A DNA stretch of 64,000 bases from JACRLV01 sp045863555 (GCA_045863555.1 BTUU01000001.1:124001-188000); one strand, 5' to 3'. Positions 40,605-49,644 are shown, counted from the first letter of the stretch. Notes: generated from the sequence alone by a model not told the origin. Numbers and translations are program-made.

Positions 40605-41702
40605 ATGGCGAATGCGGATTTCATGCCGATCCGGGGTTATGACCACGTCGAGTTCTACGTCGGGAACGCCAAGCAGGCGGCCCACTTCTACGAGAAAACC
40701 TTCGGCTTTCAGCCCGTCGCGAAGATGGGCCTCGAGACCGGCTGCCGCGACCGGGCCAGCTACGTCATGCGCCAGGGCAAGGTCACGTTCGTCTTCACGA
40801 GCGCGCTGCACCCGGACCACGAAATCACGCGGCACTGCACGCTCCACGGCGACGGCGTGAAGGTCATCGCCCTCGAAGTGCCCGACTGTGACGCGGCGAT
40901 GCGTGAGGCGAAGACGCGCGGCGCGACCGTTGTGCAGAAGGCCTCCGCCTTCGAAGACGAGATGGGCACGCTCAAGACCGGCGTCCTGCGCTACGCCGGC
41001 GACACCGTCTTCAAATTCGTCGAGCGCAGCGCGTATCGCGGCCCGTTCGCTCCGGGCTACAAGGCCCTCTCCCCGGTGGGCACGCCCCGGCCGGTCGGCC
41101 TCGCCGCGATCGACCACATGGTCACGAATGTCTACCTCGGCGAGATGAACTACTGGGTGAACTGGTACGAGCAGATCCTCGGCTTCACGCAGCTCAAGCA
41201 CTTCAGCGACAAGGACATCAGCACGGAATACTCGGCCCTGATGTCGAAGGTGATGGAAAACGGCACCGGCAAGTGCAAATTCCCCATCAACGAGCCCGCC
41301 GAGGGCAAGAAGCGCAGCCAGATCGACGAATACCTCGACTATTACTACGGCCCCGGCGTCCAGCACATCGCGATGAACGTCCCCGACATCTGCGAAAGCG
41401 TCCGCGAGCTGCGCAAGCGCGACATCGATTTCCTCCGCGTGCCGGATGCGTACTACGAAGATCTGAAGCAGCGCGTCGGCGAGATCGAGGAGGACTACAG
41501 CGAGCTGAAGGAACTCGGCATCCTGGTCGATCGCGACGAGGACGGCTACCTGCTCCAGATCTTCAGCTCCCCGATGCAGGACCGGCCGACGCTGTTCTTC
41601 GAGCTGATCGAGCGCCACGGCTGCCGCGGCTTCGGCCAGGGGAATTTCAAGGCGCTGTTCGTGAGCCTGGAACGCGAGCAGGCGAAGCGCGGGAATCTGT
41701 AG
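40605..41702 (+). CDS. hppD: 4-Hydroxyphenylpyruvate dioxygenase
   Basis: A 365-residue non-heme iron dioxygenase that turns 4-hydroxyphenylpyruvate into homogentisate in tyrosine breakdown. It has two vicinal-oxygen-chelate halves. The iron ligands are recognisable: His171 in AIDHM, His254 in GPGVQHIAMNV and Glu333 in LFFELIERHG. FPINEPAEGKKRSQIDEYLDYYYG is the family hallmark just before the second His. A hydroxymandelate synthase is a related alternative, but the overall layout and length favour HPPD. Homogentisate dioxygenase is not in the window. The next gene starts 34 bases downstream and may be co-transcribed. Confidence 0.94.
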   Translation: MANADFMPIRGYDHVEFYVGNAKQAAHFYEKTFGFQPVAKMGLETGCRDRASYVMRQGKVTFVFTSALHPDHEITRHCTLHGDGVKVIALEVPDCDAAMREAKTRGATVVQKASAFEDEMGTLKTGVLRYAGDTVFKFVERSAYRGPFAPGYKALSPVGTPRPVGLAAIDHMVTNVYLGEMNYWVNWYEQILGFTQLKHFSDKDISTEYSALMSKVMENGTGKCKFPINEPAEGKKRSQIDEYLDYYYGPGVQHIAMNVPDICESVRELRKRDIDFLRVPDAYYEDLKQRVGEIEEDYSELKELGILVDRDEDGYLLQIFSSPMQDRPTLFFELIERHGCRGFGQGNFKALFVSLEREQAKRGNL

Positions 41703-41736
41703 AAGAGCGAGAAGCGAAGAGCGAACTGGATCGCCC

Positions 41737-42579
41737 GTGACCATCACCCTCTTCACCAGCAACCAGCCGCGGCATACGAGCCTGATCGAGCGGCTGGCCG
41801 GGCTGGCGGATCGCCTGTTCGTGGTTCAGGAGTGCAACACGGTCTTTCCCGGCCAGGTTGACGATTTCTTCCGCAAATCCGAGGTGATGCAGCGCTACTT
41901 CGCCCGCGTCATCGCCGCGGAGCGCGAGACGTTCGGCGTGCCCCGGTTTCCGATGGTCGCGGGAAACGTCCGCTCACTGCCGATCCGCATGGGCGATCTC
42001 AGCCGCCTGCCGCTGGACGCGATCGAGGAGGCGCTGCGAGCGGATGCGTTCCTCGTCTTCGGCGCGAGCTACATCCGCGGGCCGCTCTGCGATGCGCTCG
42101 TCGAGCGACGGGCCGTGAACATCCACATGGGCGTCTCGCCGCAATACCGCGGCAGCTCAACTAATTTCTGGCCGCTCTACGATGGCCGGCCGGAGTTCGT
42201 CGGCGCGACGATTCACCGCCTCACGGCCGGGCTCGACTCCGGTCCGATCCTCTTCCACGCGCTGCCGGCCGCCGAGGCGGTCGATCCGTTTCTGCTGGGA
42301 ATGCGGGCTGTGCGTGCCGCGCACGAGGCGGTGCACGACGCGATTCGGACGGGCGAGATCGCTGGCTTGTCGCCGGAGGATCAAGATCGATCGCGCGAGC
42401 TGCGCTACAGTCGAAACGCCGACTTCACCGACGCGATTGCAGCCGAGTACCTAGAGGGCGCCCCGTCGCGGGAGGAAATCGGCCGTCGGCTGGCCGCGCG
42501 CGACCTAGCCGATTTTGTCCGCGCGCGAATCGGACCGCCGGGCCCGACTCCAACTACGCCGCTGCCGATTCCCTTCTGA
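41737..42579 (+). CDS. Formyltransferase-fold protein (Fmt-like)
   Basis: A 280-residue protein with the formyltransferase N-terminal fold. Catalytic triad residues are in place: Asn128 and His130 in VNIHMGVSPQYRGSSTNFWPL, and Asp167 in TAGLDSGPIL. These correspond to Asn106, His108 and Asp144 of methionyl-tRNA formyltransferase. The C-terminal tRNA-binding domain of Fmt is missing, and the LLP of Fmt is MGVSP. It is therefore more like sugar-nucleotide or other small-molecule formyltransferases. Starts with GTG 41737. It follows hppD by 34 bases. The substrate is unknown. Confidence 0.78.
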   Translation: MTITLFTSNQPRHTSLIERLAGLADRLFVVQECNTVFPGQVDDFFRKSEVMQRYFARVIAAERETFGVPRFPMVAGNVRSLPIRMGDLSRLPLDAIEEALRADAFLVFGASYIRGPLCDALVERRAVNIHMGVSPQYRGSSTNFWPLYDGRPEFVGATIHRLTAGLDSGPILFHALPAAEAVDPFLLGMRAVRAAHEAVHDAIRTGEIAGLSPEDQDRSRELRYSRNADFTDAIAAEYLEGAPSREEIGRRLAARDLADFVRARIGPPGPTPTTPLPIPF

Positions 42580-42591
42580 CCGCGACTGCTG

Positions 42592-43959
42592 CTACTTGCG
42601 CTTCCGGCGACGCGTCAGGCGCATCCCCGCCATTCCCGCCGCGAGCGCTCCGAACGGGAATATTCCGATCGGTCCGCACTGGAGCACGTCGTCGGCCGGA
42701 ATCTCGATCACTTCGGCATCGCGCGCCCGCAGGAAGTTGTCGAAGATGAACATGGCCAGTTCGCGTCCGGACGCGAGACCGTCCTGGTTGTCGTATTCCC
42801 AGTGAATCCCGCCGTAAACGCGGCTGCGCCCGGCTTCGTTCGCCGCCTGCGAGAAGCGCGAATAGCTCCGCGTTACGCCGGGCAAGTCGTCGGTGGTCGT
42901 GGTGAAGGGGATTTCGTCGCTGCCGAAGAAGAGCGACAGGATTTTGGAGGCCGCGCCGCTGAATGTACTGTGGCCGGAGGTATACGAAGGGAAGGGCGGG
43001 GTAGTGATGAGCGGTTCCCACGTCGGATCAGCCTCGGTCGCGTCGTTTCCGTCCGTGTCCGCGGTGCGGATCGCGGTCACGGGCCGCCAGTCGTTGTAGG
43101 CGTACTTGTTGTCCCAGGCGCAGATGCCCGCATCGCAGACGGCCAGACCGATGAGTGCGAAGAGGCGCGCGTTCTCTGCGAGGGACGTGCCGCGCTGTGT
43201 CGCGAGGTCGCGGGCGATCTGGAACCAGTGCCCCGGCGGCGTCGCGGTGCCGGGGCCGTCGACCCAGAATTGCGCGATCTGCGTCTGCTCTTCGGTGCGG
43301 GTAGTGCTCGTCTTCGAGCCGAGCGACTTGGTTTCATTGAACGCGGTGGCATACTCGGCGCTGGTCAACGGAGGCGGTCCCGCGCGCCGCAGCGACGCGA
43401 CATCCTCGAGGCAGAACGGCGTCACCGTGGGCCATTGCGGGAGCAGCGCCGCCGCGAATGCCGGGGGAGTCGGCTGCCAATCCCCCGCGGCGCTTCCGGC
43501 CGCGTAGCCGACCGTGGCGGCCGCCCCGTCGTTTTCCCGCGCGGAGATCATCGCCGCGCTGACTCGCTGGCCGAGGGCCAAACCCTGGCTCTTTGCCCGA
43601 TCGTCGGGCAGGGCCGCCAGGTCTTCAGCCAGGGCGGAATCAAATGTGCCGGCCTGGCCCGGAAATGCGGCGGCGAGCACGTCGTGCGCGGCGCACGCGG
43701 CGGCCGCGACGACGGATTCGCCGCCGGTGGCCTTGAAATCGTCGGTCATGAACGCCTCATACGCGGGATCGATCGCATTCACCGCGTCGAACATCGCGAC
43801 ATGCACCATGGCAAGGGTGCGGGCGGCCTTGGGCGGCGCCGTGCGATCCGTGCGGATCGCGTCGAGCGTCACATCGCTCCAGCGCAGGATCACGTCCTGC
43901 CCAGGCGCGGTCGCCGCGGCGCAGACCAGGGCGACTTGGAGGGCGAACAGTCGTCTCAT
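42592..43959 (-). CDS. Exported vanadium-dependent haloperoxidase-like (PAP2 fold) protein with anchor tail
   Basis: A 455-residue exported protein, signal peptide LFALQVALVCAAATAPGQ. The vanadate/phosphate site is complete: Lys285-x6-Arg292-Pro (KYAYNDWRP), SGH at 328-330 within PSYTSGHST, and SR-x5-H with Arg380 and His386 (SRVYGGIH). Secreted VHPO-family enzymes oxidise halides with peroxide, or act as phosphatases when no vanadate is present; which holds here cannot be told. The C-terminus reads LQCGPIGIFPFGALAAGMAG then RLTRRRKRK, the same kind of CG-hydrophobic-Arg tail as in the protease at 15457. ATG 43959 begins the signal peptide; codons further upstream are not leader-like. Confidence 0.9.
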   Translation of the reverse strand: MRRLFALQVALVCAAATAPGQDVILRWSDVTLDAIRTDRTAPPKAARTLAMVHVAMFDAVNAIDPAYEAFMTDDFKATGGESVVAAAACAAHDVLAAAFPGQAGTFDSALAEDLAALPDDRAKSQGLALGQRVSAAMISARENDGAAATVGYAAGSAAGDWQPTPPAFAAALLPQWPTVTPFCLEDVASLRRAGPPPLTSAEYATAFNETKSLGSKTSTTRTEEQTQIAQFWVDGPGTATPPGHWFQIARDLATQRGTSLAENARLFALIGLAVCDAGICAWDNKYAYNDWRPVTAIRTADTDGNDATEADPTWEPLITTPPFPSYTSGHSTFSGAASKILSLFFGSDEIPFTTTTDDLPGVTRSYSRFSQAANEAGRSRVYGGIHWEYDNQDGLASGRELAMFIFDNFLRARDAEVIEIPADDVLQCGPIGIFPFGALAAGMAGMRLTRRRKRK

Positions 43960-44075
43960 GGCTGTCTCCCGATTGGTTCGGAAAACCTCCGGGCGGAGCG
44001 CGACGATGTGTTGACGTTGAACCCGGAAGCCCGACCCTTCAATCCTACGGCTGCGCGGGATGATGTAGCAAGGTG

Positions 44076-46670
44076 TCAACGCGCCGACTGCGAAGCCGGC
44101 GCCGGCGACCAGCGGGCGACATAGCCCGCCGCCAGCGCCCGGACGATCGGCTCGGCGTCCACTCCGGCGATTTTCTCAACCACGGGCAGAAGGCTCTGGC
44201 CCTGCCGCGCCAGCAGGCGCAGCGCCATCATCCGCACGAGCCAGTGCGGGTGCTCCAGATTTGCCTTGACCAGCGCCGCGGTCGGCGCGTCGATGCCGGC
44301 GGGCTGGAGCGAGTCCAATGCCCGGACGCGCGTTTCCCACGATTCGCTGAGCAGCGCCGTATGAATGGCCTGGCGGATGCGCTCTTCGGGGATGGGCTGC
44401 GGCGTGTATTCCAGTCGGCCGAGCCGGGCCTGCTGCGACTCGGCGAGCAGCAGGCAAAGCACGTCGAGGGCGGCGATGCGCGCCGGCGCCGATTCGCCGC
44501 TCAGCGCCGCGAAGATCGCGTGCAGCGCCGGGCCGCCGGTCTCCGTCGGCAATCGCACGAACGCGCCGGGCTCTACGGTCTGGCCGCCGGGCCCCGGCCG
44601 CCAGCCGCCCGGAGTGATGACGGGGTCGAGAATGGCCGACGCGACGACGCGGAGCGACTGCTGCGGCGTGCGATCGCTGATTCGGCGAAGCGGCCCGATA
44701 TCCAGCGTCTGGCGGATCGAGACTTCCGCACCCGGGGCGAGCCAGCGCCAGCGATCGAGGGCGATCTGCATCAGGTTGGGCAGGCTGCGCGGCTTGTCGC
44801 TCTCCGTGCGAAACGACAGCAGCACGAGCGGGTTGACGAGTCCGTCCGGGCCGAGCGTGATGGGAAACGGCGCGGTGTTCCGGAGCCTGATCGTGACCCA
44901 CCACGGTTCGGCGGGGCTGAACATCGCGCGGTCGTACGTGATCGTAAGCTGGACGAGCCGGCGCGGGTCGCGGTCGAATTCGAGCACGCTGCGATCGAAG
45001 CCGGCAAGCAGCGCGGCGATCTCCGGGTGTTTTTCGGCGGAGTGGCGCACGGCCGGCGCCGCGGCCTCCGGCGCGGGCGCGGTGAGGTTTGCGATCGCCT
45101 TCTCCATGCTGACGGCGAGCGACGGCTGTGACTCGGCCGGCAGGGTAGACGGGGTCGCGGGCTGCGAATCGGTTGCAATCTGCGTACTCGCCGGCGCGAG
45201 ATCGAGGATCGGCGGCGCGGAGTCCGCACCGACCGGTTCATCGGTTGTCGGCTGGCTGACGGGGGGAACCGTCGGCGATGCGGGTGCGGGCGGTTCGGCC
45301 GCGGCGTCGGCAAACCTGTAGCCGGCTTTGCGGAGGGCTTCGTTGGCCGGTCCGACGAGCGGGACGCTGCGGAGGTCCGCGAGGACCGCATCCGCTTCGG
45401 CGTCGCGGCCGGCGGCACGAAGCAGCTCTGCCAGTTTGGCGGCCGAGAAGGGGTCCTCCGCGGCGAGGGCCTTGAGTTTCGGGATGGCGTCGTCGGTGCG
45501 GCTGTTCAGCGCGAGGGCGTACGCCAGCACGCGCAGCGCAAATCGGTCGGACGGAAGACGCGCGGCCGCGGATTCGGCGAGCAGCAGTGCCCGCTGGGGC
45601 TGGATGTCGTAGGTGCAGTAATACCACGCGACTTCCGCGACGACGGCGGGCTGCCACGTTTCAGGATCGACGATCTGTGCAGCATCCGTCGCCATGCGGC
45701 GGCGGAGCGAGGCGATGCGCGGGTCCGCAGGGGAGCGATCCAGCAGCCAGGCGAGGTAGAGGGCCGCCTGAAATCCGCCGGCCGCGTCGATCAGCGCGGC
45801 CTGGGCGAATGTCGTCGCATCGGCGAATTCGCGGCGTCCGAGCGCGTTGAGGCTGAGCCGAAAAAAGCGATCCGCGGAGAGCACGCCCACCTGGGCCGCT
45901 TCGAGCCGCTGGGCGTGGGCGTAAAAATAGCCGGCGTCGTGGAAAAATCCTGCGGCCTGGAGGGCGTCTCCCGCCGTCCAGGCAGCATCGATATTGCCGG
46001 GGTGCGTGCGCAGGTACTGGAGCGCCAGGCGGACGCGTTCGTGCGGAGGGGCATCGGCCGGGATCAGACGGACCGACAATTCCGCCGCCGTCGGGAAATC
46101 CGGCGCGACGGCCAGCGCGGCGGAAAGCTGCGACCGGGCTTCGGCTTCGTCGAGCCGTTCGAGCGCGAGTTCGGCCAGGCGGCAGCGCACGAGCGCGAGC
46201 GAGTTCGACGATCGTCCCGATTTGAGCTGGCTCTCGAGCCACGTGCGCCGCTTTTCGTGCGTCTGGAGCGTGGCCAGCGTCGACTCGAGCCAGCGGGCGA
46301 ACGCCATCTCGTTCGTCGGGTCGCGCTGCGCGATCGCGGCGAGCGTGGCCGTAGCCCCCGCCTGGTCGCCGGTCAGGGATTGCAGCTCGAAGAGCAGGAC
46401 CGCCGCGTCCGTGCGCGAGGGCTCCAGCTTCAGAGCCGCCTCCAGCCACGCCCGGACGATCTGCACATCCGCCGTCGTGTATTCCTCGCGATGGTCGAGC
46501 GCGTAGCCGCGCGCGATGTCGACGAGCAGTTCCGGCGTGGTGCGGGGTTTTCGAAGATCCGCGGCCGCATGCGCCGCGACCGTGAGGCCGAGCGCCAACA
46601 GCGCACCGGCGAGGCGCGCGCGGCCGGGCGCGGCCGTCGCGCGCCAGGACGCTACGAGGGAGTCGGTCAC
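44076..46670 (-). CDS. Exported TPR and HEAT-like repeat protein
   Basis: An 864-residue protein. GTG 46670 is chosen, since it starts a signal peptide (LAGALLALGLTVAAHAAADL); in-frame sequence further upstream is antisense to the basic-peptide gene region and low-complexity. Residues 35-460 are TPR-like helices, with TPELLVDIARGYALDHREE, AEARSQLSAALAVAPDFPTA and AQRLEAAQVGVLSADRFFRLS. A Pro/Thr/Ser-rich linker follows (residues 465-540). A beta-rich domain (LVQLTITYDRAMFSPAEPWWVTIRLRNTAPFPI) comes next, and the last 200 residues are HEAT-like helices. Function unknown; probably a periplasmic or surface scaffold. It is 99 bases downstream of the haloperoxidase start on the same strand, in the order repeat protein then haloperoxidase. 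Confidence 0.72.
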   Translation of the reverse strand: MTDSLVASWRATAAPGRARLAGALLALGLTVAAHAAADLRKPRTTPELLVDIARGYALDHREEYTTADVQIVRAWLEAALKLEPSRTDAAVLLFELQSLTGDQAGATATLAAIAQRDPTNEMAFARWLESTLATLQTHEKRRTWLESQLKSGRSSNSLALVRCRLAELALERLDEAEARSQLSAALAVAPDFPTAAELSVRLIPADAPPHERVRLALQYLRTHPGNIDAAWTAGDALQAAGFFHDAGYFYAHAQRLEAAQVGVLSADRFFRLSLNALGRREFADATTFAQAALIDAAGGFQAALYLAWLLDRSPADPRIASLRRRMATDAAQIVDPETWQPAVVAEVAWYYCTYDIQPQRALLLAESAAARLPSDRFALRVLAYALALNSRTDDAIPKLKALAAEDPFSAAKLAELLRAAGRDAEADAVLADLRSVPLVGPANEALRKAGYRFADAAAEPPAPASPTVPPVSQPTTDEPVGADSAPPILDLAPASTQIATDSQPATPSTLPAESQPSLAVSMEKAIANLTAPAPEAAAPAVRHSAEKHPEIAALLAGFDRSVLEFDRDPRRLVQLTITYDRAMFSPAEPWWVTIRLRNTAPFPITLGPDGLVNPLVLLSFRTESDKPRSLPNLMQIALDRWRWLAPGAEVSIRQTLDIGPLRRISDRTPQQSLRVVASAILDPVITPGGWRPGPGGQTVEPGAFVRLPTETGGPALHAIFAALSGESAPARIAALDVLCLLLAESQQARLGRLEYTPQPIPEERIRQAIHTALLSESWETRVRALDSLQPAGIDAPTAALVKANLEHPHWLVRMMALRLLARQGQSLLPVVEKIAGVDAEPIVRALAAGYVARWSPAPASQSAR

Positions 46671-46738
46671 GATGTCGCCCCGTTTCGCGGGAGGAGATGG
46701 CCCCCGGGGGCCGGTCCGCGCGGCCGGCCCGCGGTCGA

Positions 46739-46840
46739 TTACTTCGACTTCGCGGCGACCTTGGCCTTGCGGACCTTGGCCTTGACTCGTTCCTTGTTCT
46801 TCTTGTGCTTGATCTTGACCTTGCGACCTTTCTTGTTCAC
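46739..46840 (-). CDS. 33-residue highly basic peptide (ribosomal-protein-like)
   Basis: A short gene from GTG 46840 to TAA at 46739 encoding 33 residues, of which more than half are Lys or Arg (it begins MNKKGRKVKIKHKKNKER and ends AAKSK). AAGGAG lies seven bases before the start, one of the best ribosome sites in the window, so it is almost certainly translated. The composition resembles small ribosome-associated proteins such as bTHX or bS22-like peptides, but I cannot assign a family. It lies between clpS and the TPR/HEAT gene on the same strand. A strong GC hairpin without a U tract follows at about 46705-46731. Confidence 0.7.
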   Translation of the reverse strand: MNKKGRKVKIKHKKNKERVKAKVRKAKVAAKSK

Positions 46841-46947
46841 TCGCGTTCTCCTTGTTCAACGAATCGTGTCGGGTTGGTCTCCGACGGTCCTGGCACTCGT
46901 ATCGGGTCATGCCCGGTAGTTGAGATCGGTGGTTTCTTTCCGAGAGA

Positions 46948-47271
46948 TCAGCGGGCCGGCTCCAGGACCGCGGACATCGAGCCCCTGGAGCGCTCGAGCC
47001 GGGGATCCGCGCCGAAGGAGTGAATCTGGTCGCGCTTCAGTTCGGCGCGCTCCAGGCTCGTCGTTTCCACGATCGACCGCCCGACCGTGTCGACCTCCAC
47101 CGCCATTGCATACGCCTTCCGTGACCCGTGGCCGAAGAGCTTGACGAGCATCTCGACCACGTATTCGTAGGTGTGATCGTCGTCGTCGAGCAGGACGACA
47201 TGCCAGCGCGGTGCAACCTTGGGCTGTACCTTCTCCGGCGCCGCCACCCCGGACTCTTCGGGTCTCGACAC
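46948..47271 (-). CDS. clpS: ATP-dependent Clp protease adaptor ClpS, variant form
   Basis: About 107 residues. ClpS delivers N-degron substrates to ClpAP/ClpCP. The family core is present: PRWHVVLLDDDDHTYEYVVEML, KAYAMAVEVDTVGRSIV and ERAELKRDQIHSFG. E. coli Asn34-Asp35-Asp36 correspond to the DDD region. The usual His of VH..G (E. coli His66), which contacts the N-terminal amino group of substrates, is Asp here (VDTVG). I recall this substitution in other planctomycete ClpS, so it is probably a lineage trait. The start is uncertain: GTG 47271 or GTG 47283. The gene is divergent from rpsA. Confidence 0.86.
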   Translation of the reverse strand: MSRPEESGVAAPEKVQPKVAPRWHVVLLDDDDHTYEYVVEMLVKLFGHGSRKAYAMAVEVDTVGRSIVETTSLERAELKRDQIHSFGADPRLERSRGSMSAVLEPAR

Positions 47272-47373
47272 GGTCGAACTCACTCCGCTTGCGACCGCAA
47301 AACCTCTTCGCGGCCGCCCATCACAATCGTAGCCGCTACCGAGCGCCGAGAAAACCGGCGGAGCGCGGCCGTC

Positions 47374-47401
47374 TTGTGGATTCCCCCCGGCGGGGTACGA
47401 T
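47374..47401 (+). promoter_or_regulatory. Possible rpsA promoter
   Basis: TTGTGG at 47374-47379 and TACGAT at 47396-47401 are 16 bases apart, 71 bases before the rpsA start. Both hexamers match consensus in four positions. A weak call. Confidence 0.3.
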
Positions 47402-47471
47402 TTCCGTCTGTCTGGGCATTCTGGCCGCTCGGCCGTGCTTGGTTCGCGTACCCGGTCTTGACGGTGACACC

Positions 47472-49016
47472 GTGAGCATCGATCCACATCAGTTCGACAG
47501 TGATGCACTGAAATCCGCGCTCGAGAGCGAACTCGCCGGTCTCTCGCCGGAGGAACTTGAACGAATGGCCGGTGCGAAGGGGACCGGTCCTGCGGGCGCG
47601 AAGGGCGGCGGCAAGGGCCACGGCTCGCACGGGCACGGACATGGCCACGGTTCGCATGGACATGGGAAGGACGCGGAGCGCGGCCGGATTCACGGCACGA
47701 TCGTCAGCATCAGCGGCGACGTCGTGCTCATCGACATCGGCGGCAAGTCGGAGGCATTCGTCGCCGCCGAGGAATTCGACGCGGAGAACCCGGCCGTCGT
47801 GGGCGCGGCGCACGACTTTCTGATCCAGGGACCGGACCGCGACTCGGGCATGATGCGGCTCTCGCTCAAATCGGCGATGCACGACGCGGACATCTCGTCC
47901 GCGCAGATCGGCGACGTGATCGAAGCGAAGGTCACCGGCGTGAACATCGGCGGGCTGGAACTTTCGGCCAAGGGGTTGCGAGCGTTCATGCCCAAGAGCC
48001 AGGTCGAACTGCACCGCATCGAAGATTTCACGCCGTACATCGGCCACAAGATGGAGTGCGAGATCACCGAGGTGAACCGCAAGGGCGGCACGCTGGTGGT
48101 CAGCCGGCGGAAGATCCTGGAGCGCCAGCGCGAGGCGGCCCGGCAGGAGGCGAAGTACTCGCTGGCCGAGGGGCAGACGCGCAAGGGCAAGGTCGTCCGC
48201 CTCGCCGACTTCGGCGCGTTCGTCGACATCGGCGGCATCGAGGGGCTGCTGCATATCGGCGACATGAGCTACGGCCGGATCAAGCACCCGCGCGACCTGC
48301 TCAAGGAGGGGCAGGAAGTCGACGTGCAGATTTTGAAGATCGACCATGCGAAGGACCGCATCTCGCTGGGCATGAAGCAGCTCGCGCCCGATCCGTGGAA
48401 CGTGGTCGAGGCGAATTATCGCGTGGGGTCGACCTACGACGCGCGCGTGGTGAAGCTGATGGACTTCGGCGCGTTCGTCGCGCTGGAGGAGGGCGTCGAG
48501 GGGCTGATTCCGATCAGCGAGATGAGTTGGACGCAGCGGCTGCGGCACCCGCGGGACATTCTCAAAGAGGGTGACAGCATCCGTGTATCGGTGATCAATG
48601 TTGATCCCGAGAAGCGCAAGCTCACGCTCAGCCTTAAGGCGCTCAGCGAGGATCCGTGGAAGTCTGTTGGCGCGAAGTACACGCCTGATTCGGTCGTCAG
48701 CGGCCTGGTGATGCGCCTCGCGGATTTCGGCGCGTTCGTGCAGCTCGAGGAGGGCGTCGAGGGGCTGGTGCACATCTCCGAGATGAGCGACCGGCACATC
48801 CGCACGCCCAGCGAAGCGGCGAAGGTCGGTGATGTCGTGCAGGTGCGCGTGAAATCGGTCGACCTGGAGCAGCGGCGCGTCTCGCTGTCGATGAAACTCG
48901 CAGCCCCGGCGCATGCGGCCGGGCCGCACGAGCACGCAGCGGCGTCCATGCCGGCGGCCGCACCGCCTCCGCCGCCGAAGGCGCGGAAGAAGCCGCTGAA
49001 GGGCGGTCTGGATTAG
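47472..49016 (+). CDS. rpsA: Ribosomal protein S1 with five S1 domains and a His/Gly-rich N-terminal segment
   Basis: A 514-residue protein from GTG 47472. Five S1 (OB-fold) RNA-binding domains lie at about 72-135, 145-213, 234-302, 319-388 and 406-476. The last three are canonical, with GxVxRLADFGAFVDIGG.EGLLHI and the phrase repeated as DFGAFV..EEGVEGL..ISEMS. S1 unfolds and feeds mRNA to the 30S subunit. Residues 48-66 form an almost pure Gly-His run with seven His, directly before the first domain. The C-terminal tail is Ala/Pro-rich with further His and a Lys-rich end. Upstream frame to 47211 is antisense of clpS. Five to six domains are usual for S1, so this is a plausible full protein. 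Confidence 0.9.
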   Translation: MSIDPHQFDSDALKSALESELAGLSPEELERMAGAKGTGPAGAKGGGKGHGSHGHGHGHGSHGHGKDAERGRIHGTIVSISGDVVLIDIGGKSEAFVAAEEFDAENPAVVGAAHDFLIQGPDRDSGMMRLSLKSAMHDADISSAQIGDVIEAKVTGVNIGGLELSAKGLRAFMPKSQVELHRIEDFTPYIGHKMECEITEVNRKGGTLVVSRRKILERQREAARQEAKYSLAEGQTRKGKVVRLADFGAFVDIGGIEGLLHIGDMSYGRIKHPRDLLKEGQEVDVQILKIDHAKDRISLGMKQLAPDPWNVVEANYRVGSTYDARVVKLMDFGAFVALEEGVEGLIPISEMSWTQRLRHPRDILKEGDSIRVSVINVDPEKRKLTLSLKALSEDPWKSVGAKYTPDSVVSGLVMRLADFGAFVQLEEGVEGLVHISEMSDRHIRTPSEAAKVGDVVQVRVKSVDLEQRRVSLSMKLAAPAHAAGPHEHAAASMPAAAPPPPPKARKKPLKGGLD

Positions 49017-49129
49017 ATCCTCCCGCGGATTGGCTTTCGATCGATCTCGCGAGTATAAGACTGTGCTTCGCGGGCCCCGGCGGCCCGTCCCCGGGGCTTC
49101 GGCCCTTCGGCAAATGTGGGGCTCGGCGA

Positions 49130-49600
49130 ATGCAGCTTTCGAACGTGATCACGCCCGACCGGGTGAAAGTTCCCATCGCGGCCACTGACAAGCAGGGCGC
49201 GATTACCGAACTCGTCGACCTCCTCGCCGCGACCGGGGCACTCACCGACCGCGACTCGGCCCTCGCGGCCGTGCTGAAACGCGAGGGCGAGCGGACGACC
49301 GGGATCGGGTTCGGCCTCGCCATCCCGCACGGCAAGAGTGACGGCTGCAAGGCCCTCGTCATGGCCGCGGGCAAACCCGCTCAACCGATCGACTTCCAGA
49401 GCTACGACCGCAAACCCGTCACGTTCATCACACTGCTTGTCAGCCCGCCGGACCAGACCGGGGCCCACATCCAGGCCCTCGCCAAGATCAGCCGACTCAT
49501 GAATCTCGAAGGGTTCCGCTCGGCCATCGACGCGGCGGGCAGCGCCCAGGCGCTCTTTGACGTGATTGCCCGCTTCGAAGCGGGCGACGCCAGCGCGTGA
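49130..49600 (+). CDS. ptsN: PTS EIIA-Ntr type phosphotransfer protein
   Basis: A 156-residue EIIA domain of the mannitol/fructose/nitrogen class. The phosphorylated histidine is His67 in FGLAIPHGKSDG, and the family pattern ITELVDLLAATGAL...AVLKREGERTTGIG precedes it. HIQALAKISRLMN...A.DAAGSAQALFDVI closes the fold. Regulatory EIIA-Ntr proteins sense nitrogen or potassium state; no transporter subunit is adjacent, which favours a regulatory role. A weak terminator follows. Confidence 0.92.
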   Translation: MQLSNVITPDRVKVPIAATDKQGAITELVDLLAATGALTDRDSALAAVLKREGERTTGIGFGLAIPHGKSDGCKALVMAAGKPAQPIDFQSYDRKPVTFITLLVSPPDQTGAHIQALAKISRLMNLEGFRSAIDAAGSAQALFDVIARFEAGDASA

Positions 49601-49644
49601 TCACTCTCAGGAAGCACGATCCCCCGCGGACTCGCGCAGCTCAG

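Noticed and set aside
46700..46731. GC-rich hairpin between the basic peptide and the TPR/HEAT gene as a terminator
   Set aside because: The stem is strong, but no U tract follows on the minus strand. It was mentioned in the peptide entry and not called as a terminator.
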